Below are positions 32,490-35,668 of a stretch of DNA of 35,668 nt, piece after piece; position 1 is the stretch's first letter; each line of letters starts with the position of its first letter. The notes under the pieces are model-generated. The model saw nothing but the letters and a program-made list of their open reading frames with translations. It searched no databases and had not been told where the DNA came from. The translations under genes and the position numbers were made by a program. The DNA comes from an uncultured bacterium. GTDB taxonomy: Bacteria > Latescibacterota > UBA2968 > UBA8231. The stretch covers positions 1 to 35,668 of the forward strand of contig CALDFW010000050.1 in NCBI GenBank assembly GCA_937942165.1, given 5' to 3'.

Positions 32490-33479
32490 ATGGAAGACAA
32501 GATCCTCGTAACGGCTCAGTTTTACAACGATGAATTCGCCTCTGACGAGCGCCAGCAAGGCATGGAACACCTGTCAAAATACGGCGAGCTAGTTCTCGAA
32601 AAAGAAGAGCTCCATGCCGAAGACGGCCAGGGCGTTGTCGCGTCCGTCGCCAGCTCTTCCCTCTATACGGATGCCTTTTACGAAGCGGCAACCGATCTGC
32701 GCATCATAGCTCGTTGGGGCGTGGGATTTGACAAGGTAAACGTCGAAGCCGCAACTCGGCACGGCGTCCTCATTACGGTAACTCCCGTGCACATGGACAC
32801 GGTCGCTGAGTATGCCATTACTCAGTGGTTGGCAACCCTCAAGCGAGTCTATACGCTCAACCGCCTTTCCCACGGAGGAGATTTCTCCATCATACGCACA
32901 TACGAAGCGCAAGGATCTGTGCTTGGTCTCTACGGCTGTGGGCGCATTGGCCAAGAAGTTGCCCAACGCGCTCGCCCTCTCCTAGGGGAAAACGGCCGTC
33001 TACTTATCTATGATTCTCGCCCCGATATCGGAGAGATCGCCGCGCGCTACGGAGGCGAAGTAGTAGACTCGCCGCACGCACTTTTTGAGCAGTGCGACAC
33101 GGTAAGCCTGCACGTTTCTGGGGACGAAACCATCGTCGACTACGATCTACTCACCTCCATGAAGCCCCACGCTTCGCTCATCAATCCATCCAGGGGTAAT
33201 CTGGTCGACGACGCGGCGGTTAACCGCGCCCTTAATGAGGACAAACTCTACTACTACGTCGTGGACGATCCAGTCAACGGCCCGCGCACAATTCACAAGG
33301 ATCACCCGCGCATTATTTGCACCAACCACAACGCCGGCATTTCTGTTGAATCAACCATTCGCCTTGACCAAAAGACGATACAGCAGGTGACCGACGTGCT
33401 TGAACACCGCCGCCCCGACTTCGTTCTCAACGAAGAGGTCCTGGACCATCCCCGCGTCAAAGAGTGGCTAAATAGTTGA
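32490..33479 (+). CDS. D-isomer-specific 2-hydroxyacid dehydrogenase
   Basis: 329 residues, NAD(P)-dependent. The Rossmann motif is GLYGCGRIGQEVAQRA; the substrate-side ARWGVGFDKVNVEAA and the catalytic Arg in INPSRGNLVD are present, and the His in TNHNAG is conserved. The usual Glu of the DVFxxEP motif appears to be replaced by Asp (YYYVVDDP), with a shorter loop, so activity or specificity may differ. Ribosome-binding site AGAGAGGG. The stop overlaps the next gene's TTG start, so the two are coupled. Probably acts on a glycerate-, tartronate- or sugar-acid-type substrate (inference). Confidence 0.9.
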   Translation: MEDKILVTAQFYNDEFASDERQQGMEHLSKYGELVLEKEELHAEDGQGVVASVASSSLYTDAFYEAATDLRIIARWGVGFDKVNVEAATRHGVLITVTPVHMDTVAEYAITQWLATLKRVYTLNRLSHGGDFSIIRTYEAQGSVLGLYGCGRIGQEVAQRARPLLGENGRLLIYDSRPDIGEIAARYGGEVVDSPHALFEQCDTVSLHVSGDETIVDYDLLTSMKPHASLINPSRGNLVDDAAVNRALNEDKLYYYVVDDPVNGPRTIHKDHPRIICTNHNAGISVESTIRLDQKTIQQVTDVLEHRRPDFVLNEEVLDHPRVKEWLNS

Positions 33480-34609
33480 AGATAATAGAATTAGAAACTA
33501 CCCCGCTCAGCAATCGCGGCATGCTTCTGCGCATCCTTACCGACGAAGGACTCGTAGGTTTGGGTTCGCCGATGAACTATGAGCACGGACGCACGGTCGC
33601 TCGGGCAATCGACGATATGGGCGAGTATCTTATCGGCCGAGATCCGCTGCAAATAGAAGATCACTGGCAAACGCTCTTTCGCTCCTCCTATTCGCGCCAA
33701 ATGCCGATCCTCCTCTCCGCGCTCAGCGGGATCGAGATGGCTTGCTGGGATTTACTCGGCAAACATGTTGGTCTGCCCGTTTGGAAGCTGTTGGGGGGAT
33801 CCGTACGCGATGCAATTCGCGTGTATGGAGGCGCAGGAGGTGCTACCCCGGAGGACGCTGCCGCAAGCGCCCGACGCAGCGTCGAAGCGGGTTTCACCGC
33901 CGTAAAGACCACTCCATTTCCTCAGGCCGTACGCCCCATAGAGACCCCCGCTGAGATCAGTCGAGTCGTCAAGCATATCGCCGCCATTCGCGAGGCTATC
34001 GGCGAATCGGTCGACCTGGCTATTGACTTCCATCGCGCCGCCAGCCCACCCTTTGCCAAGATGCTGCTGCGCGAATTAGAGCCTTTCCACCCGCTTTTTG
34101 TCGAAGAACCCACAAAAGCCATGCCCGACAACGTAGGCCCCCTGCGCGAATTGGCCCAGTCGACCTGCATACCGCTGGCAACGGGCGAACGCTGCACGAC
34201 CCGATGGGGATTTCGCGAACTGTGCGAGACCAAAGCCGCAGCTATTATACAGCCCGATATTCGGCACTGTGGGGGCATTCGCGAAATGCGCCATATTGCG
34301 GCGATGGCTGAAGTACATGAAATACTAGTCGCTCCGCACAGCGCGGCTGACCCACTGGGGATCGTCGCCGCCGCCCACGCGATGGCACCGACGCCCAACT
34401 TTCTACTCATGGAATTTGGCGGCGGAGGAGGAACGGGGTTTTTTACAGAGCCCCTGTCCATGGTAGACGGATTTATACAGCTCCCTCAGGGGCCCGGCCT
34501 TGGCGTAGAAATTGATCCAGAGGGCTTGGAAAAGATGCGGCAGAAGGGAGCGTGGAGGCAGCGCACGATGCGCCGCCACCCCGAAGACGGAAATTTTTCC
34601 GACTTCTAA
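33476..34609 (+). CDS. Enolase-superfamily sugar-acid dehydratase (galactonate dehydratase-like)
   Basis: 377-residue member of the mandelate racemase/muconate lactonizing enzyme family. Metal ligands are Asp184 (AIDFHRA), Glu211 (VEEP) and Glu238 (TGER); His186 and His288 (APHS) occupy the acid/base positions of D-galactonate dehydratase-type enzymes. The stretch LATGERCTTRWGFRELCE with IIQPDIRHCGGI is close to DgoD-like proteins. Start is TTG at 33476 overlapping the previous stop, giving the family-typical MKIIELETTPL. It would form a 2-keto-3-deoxy acid for the HpaI-type aldolase upstream. Related members act on gluconate, mannonate or rhamnonate, so the exact sugar acid is uncertain. Confidence 0.9.
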   Translation: MKIIELETTPLSNRGMLLRILTDEGLVGLGSPMNYEHGRTVARAIDDMGEYLIGRDPLQIEDHWQTLFRSSYSRQMPILLSALSGIEMACWDLLGKHVGLPVWKLLGGSVRDAIRVYGGAGGATPEDAAASARRSVEAGFTAVKTTPFPQAVRPIETPAEISRVVKHIAAIREAIGESVDLAIDFHRAASPPFAKMLLRELEPFHPLFVEEPTKAMPDNVGPLRELAQSTCIPLATGERCTTRWGFRELCETKAAAIIQPDIRHCGGIREMRHIAAMAEVHEILVAPHSAADPLGIVAAAHAMAPTPNFLLMEFGGGGGTGFFTEPLSMVDGFIQLPQGPGLGVEIDPEGLEKMRQKGAWRQRTMRRHPEDGNFSDF

Positions 34610-34615
34610 CGGCTT

Positions 34616-35668
34616 TTAGAGGCCCCCCTTCCTCGCTTTTGCACGCGGAAGGAAAAAGTAGAATTCCGCACCCTCACCCCGATTCGATTCGGCATTTAGC
34701 CACCCACCGTGCCGGTTTATAATGGCGTAACTGGAGAAGAGCCCTAGCCCAGATCCATTCGCTTTGGTCGTAAAATAGGGATCAAAGATCGACCTGAGGT
34801 CTTCTAATGCAATCCCCTCTCCCGAGTCGCGAATCGCACACCGCACATAGTCGCCGGCGGGTAGGGGTATCGGGGATCCCTCTTCTACTCGCTTATTTTC
34901 TAAATGCGTATTTATCGTTCCCCCTTCGGGCATGGCCTGATGCGCATTGATGATTAAATTGTGCACCACCTGACCAATTTCCGTCGCATTCATATCGACC
35001 GCCCAGAGGGTAGCCTCTACCTCTATCGAATGCACGACGTCCGAACCCCGCAGAGCAAAGCCGGTGGTATTTCGCACCACTTCGGCCAAATCCCCGCGTT
35101 CGCGCCTGGTCTCTTTACCCCGTACAAACCTCAGTAATTGCCCCGTCATATCGCGAGCTCGGTCCAGCGAAGCCTCAATATCTGTGACAATGGCTTTATG
35201 ATTAGATGCGTCTAACCCATCGTGCCTTAGGAGCGAAGCATTAAGCCGCGTCGAGGCGAGCAAGTTGTTAAAATCGTGAGCAATGCCTCCCGCCAGGTGC
35301 TCTATGGTATCTATTCGATCTGATCGCATTCTCATTTGTTCCAATAGGCGTTCGTCCGTTACGTCCCGCAGCACGAAAACGCCTCCCGCAATGTAATCAT
35401 CTTCGCCCCGGACGGGCACGCCCTGTATCAAAACGGTGCGAGGATGTATTTCGCTCTTGTAGAGCATTGCCTCGGTTGATTCATTCACGCCTTTACTGAG
35501 GACGCGATCTATAAACACAGCGAGCCTATTAGGGTCTTCGCGAAAGGAGAGTGCTTCTACAAGCCTTCTGGACTCGAATACCACCCCTTTCTTGCCGATA
35601 AAATCCAGTGCAGGCCGATTAGATTGGGTGATATCCCCCTGCGCATTGGTCGCAACAACAGCATCCGA
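34616..35668 (-). CDS. Sensor histidine kinase, PAS domain plus HATPase (5' end beyond window)
   Basis: The frame is open to the window edge, so the N-terminus is missing; about 350 residues are seen. The first 100 residues are a PAS domain (DAVVATNAQGDITQSNRPAL at the edge, then VLIQGVPVRGEDDYIAGGVFVLRDVTDE in parts). Next is the H-box EHLAGGIAHDFNNLLAS with the phospho-accepting His, the N-box HNLIINAHQAMPEGG, G1 RDSGEGI, the F-box FDPYFTTK and G2 GSGLGLFSSY. The AHDFNNLL box is typical of NtrB-like and hybrid kinases that lack a long HisKA linker. No response regulator is visible; one may lie outside. It converges with the dehydratase gene, six bases between stops. Confidence 0.9.
   Translation of the reverse strand, partial: SDAVVATNAQGDITQSNRPALDFIGKKGVVFESRRLVEALSFREDPNRLAVFIDRVLSKGVNESTEAMLYKSEIHPRTVLIQGVPVRGEDDYIAGGVFVLRDVTDERLLEQMRMRSDRIDTIEHLAGGIAHDFNNLLASTRLNASLLRHDGLDASNHKAIVTDIEASLDRARDMTGQLLRFVRGKETRRERGDLAEVVRNTTGFALRGSDVVHSIEVEATLWAVDMNATEIGQVVHNLIINAHQAMPEGGTINTHLENKRVEEGSPIPLPAGDYVRCAIRDSGEGIALEDLRSIFDPYFTTKANGSGLGLFSSYAIINRHGGWLNAESNRGEGAEFYFFLPRAKARKGGL

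Overview
The window comes from a free-living or host-associated bacterium with about 50-55% GC by eye. Gene content suggests a member of the FCB/PVC-type environmental lineages (Latescibacterota- or Poribacteria-like), but this is inference from family composition only. Supporting traits are two Gfo/Idh/MocA oxidoreductases, a DUF6785/DUF6784-type membrane protein, a large secreted subtilase with FG-GAP repeats and a C-terminal T9SS/FlgD-like domain, YfhO and DUF2723 membrane proteins, MEP-pathway IspG, and frequent TTG starts behind strong Shine-Dalgarno sequences. No rRNA, tRNA, CRISPR array, IS element or phage gene was recognised.

Layout. (1) 1-439: 3' end of a multi-spanning membrane protein. 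(2) 5539-461, minus strand: a three-gene operon of an AddB/RecC-like degenerate helicase, an active UvrD/AddA-like helicase and a separate PD-(D/E)XK Fe-S nuclease; this looks like an AddAB-type recombination machine split into three polypeptides. (3) 6085-5624: an orphan PTS EIIA-Ntr-like protein with its own terminator. (4) 11559-6177, minus strand: an SGNH hydrolase, a YfhO protein and a DUF2723 protein, an envelope-glycan-type operon behind a good sigma-70 promoter. (5) 11866-14764, plus strand: a sugar (heptose-type) kinase, an MBL-fold hydrolase, an 87-aa unknown and an SDR, tightly packed and ended by a bidirectional terminator. (6) 16657-14852: a large helical protein of unknown function, divergent from groES-groEL (17147-19096). 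The roughly 490-bp region between them holds a sigma-54-like -24/-12 element next to groES and three copies of a TTCTCATnATGAGAA palindrome further upstream. (7) 19171-21048: orphan FliN, pterin carbinolamine dehydratase, Gfo/Idh/MocA oxidoreductase. (8) 28671-21094, minus strand: a fused indolepyruvate ferredoxin oxidoreductase followed by the secreted subtilase. (9) 28847-34609, plus strand: a 96-aa unknown, Gfo/Idh/MocA, IspG, HpcH/HpaI aldolase, D-2-hydroxyacid dehydrogenase and a galactonate-dehydratase-like enolase-superfamily enzyme. The last three fit a sugar-acid dehydration/aldol-cleavage pathway. (10) 35668-34616: a PAS-containing sensor histidine kinase cut by the window edge.

The strongest unusual signal is the groESL control region. 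The sigma-54 consensus sits at promoter distance from groES, and three palindromes lie at enhancer-like distance. Together they suggest chaperonin expression under an enhancer-binding protein rather than HrcA/CIRCE, which is absent. Second is the split AddAB-like operon.
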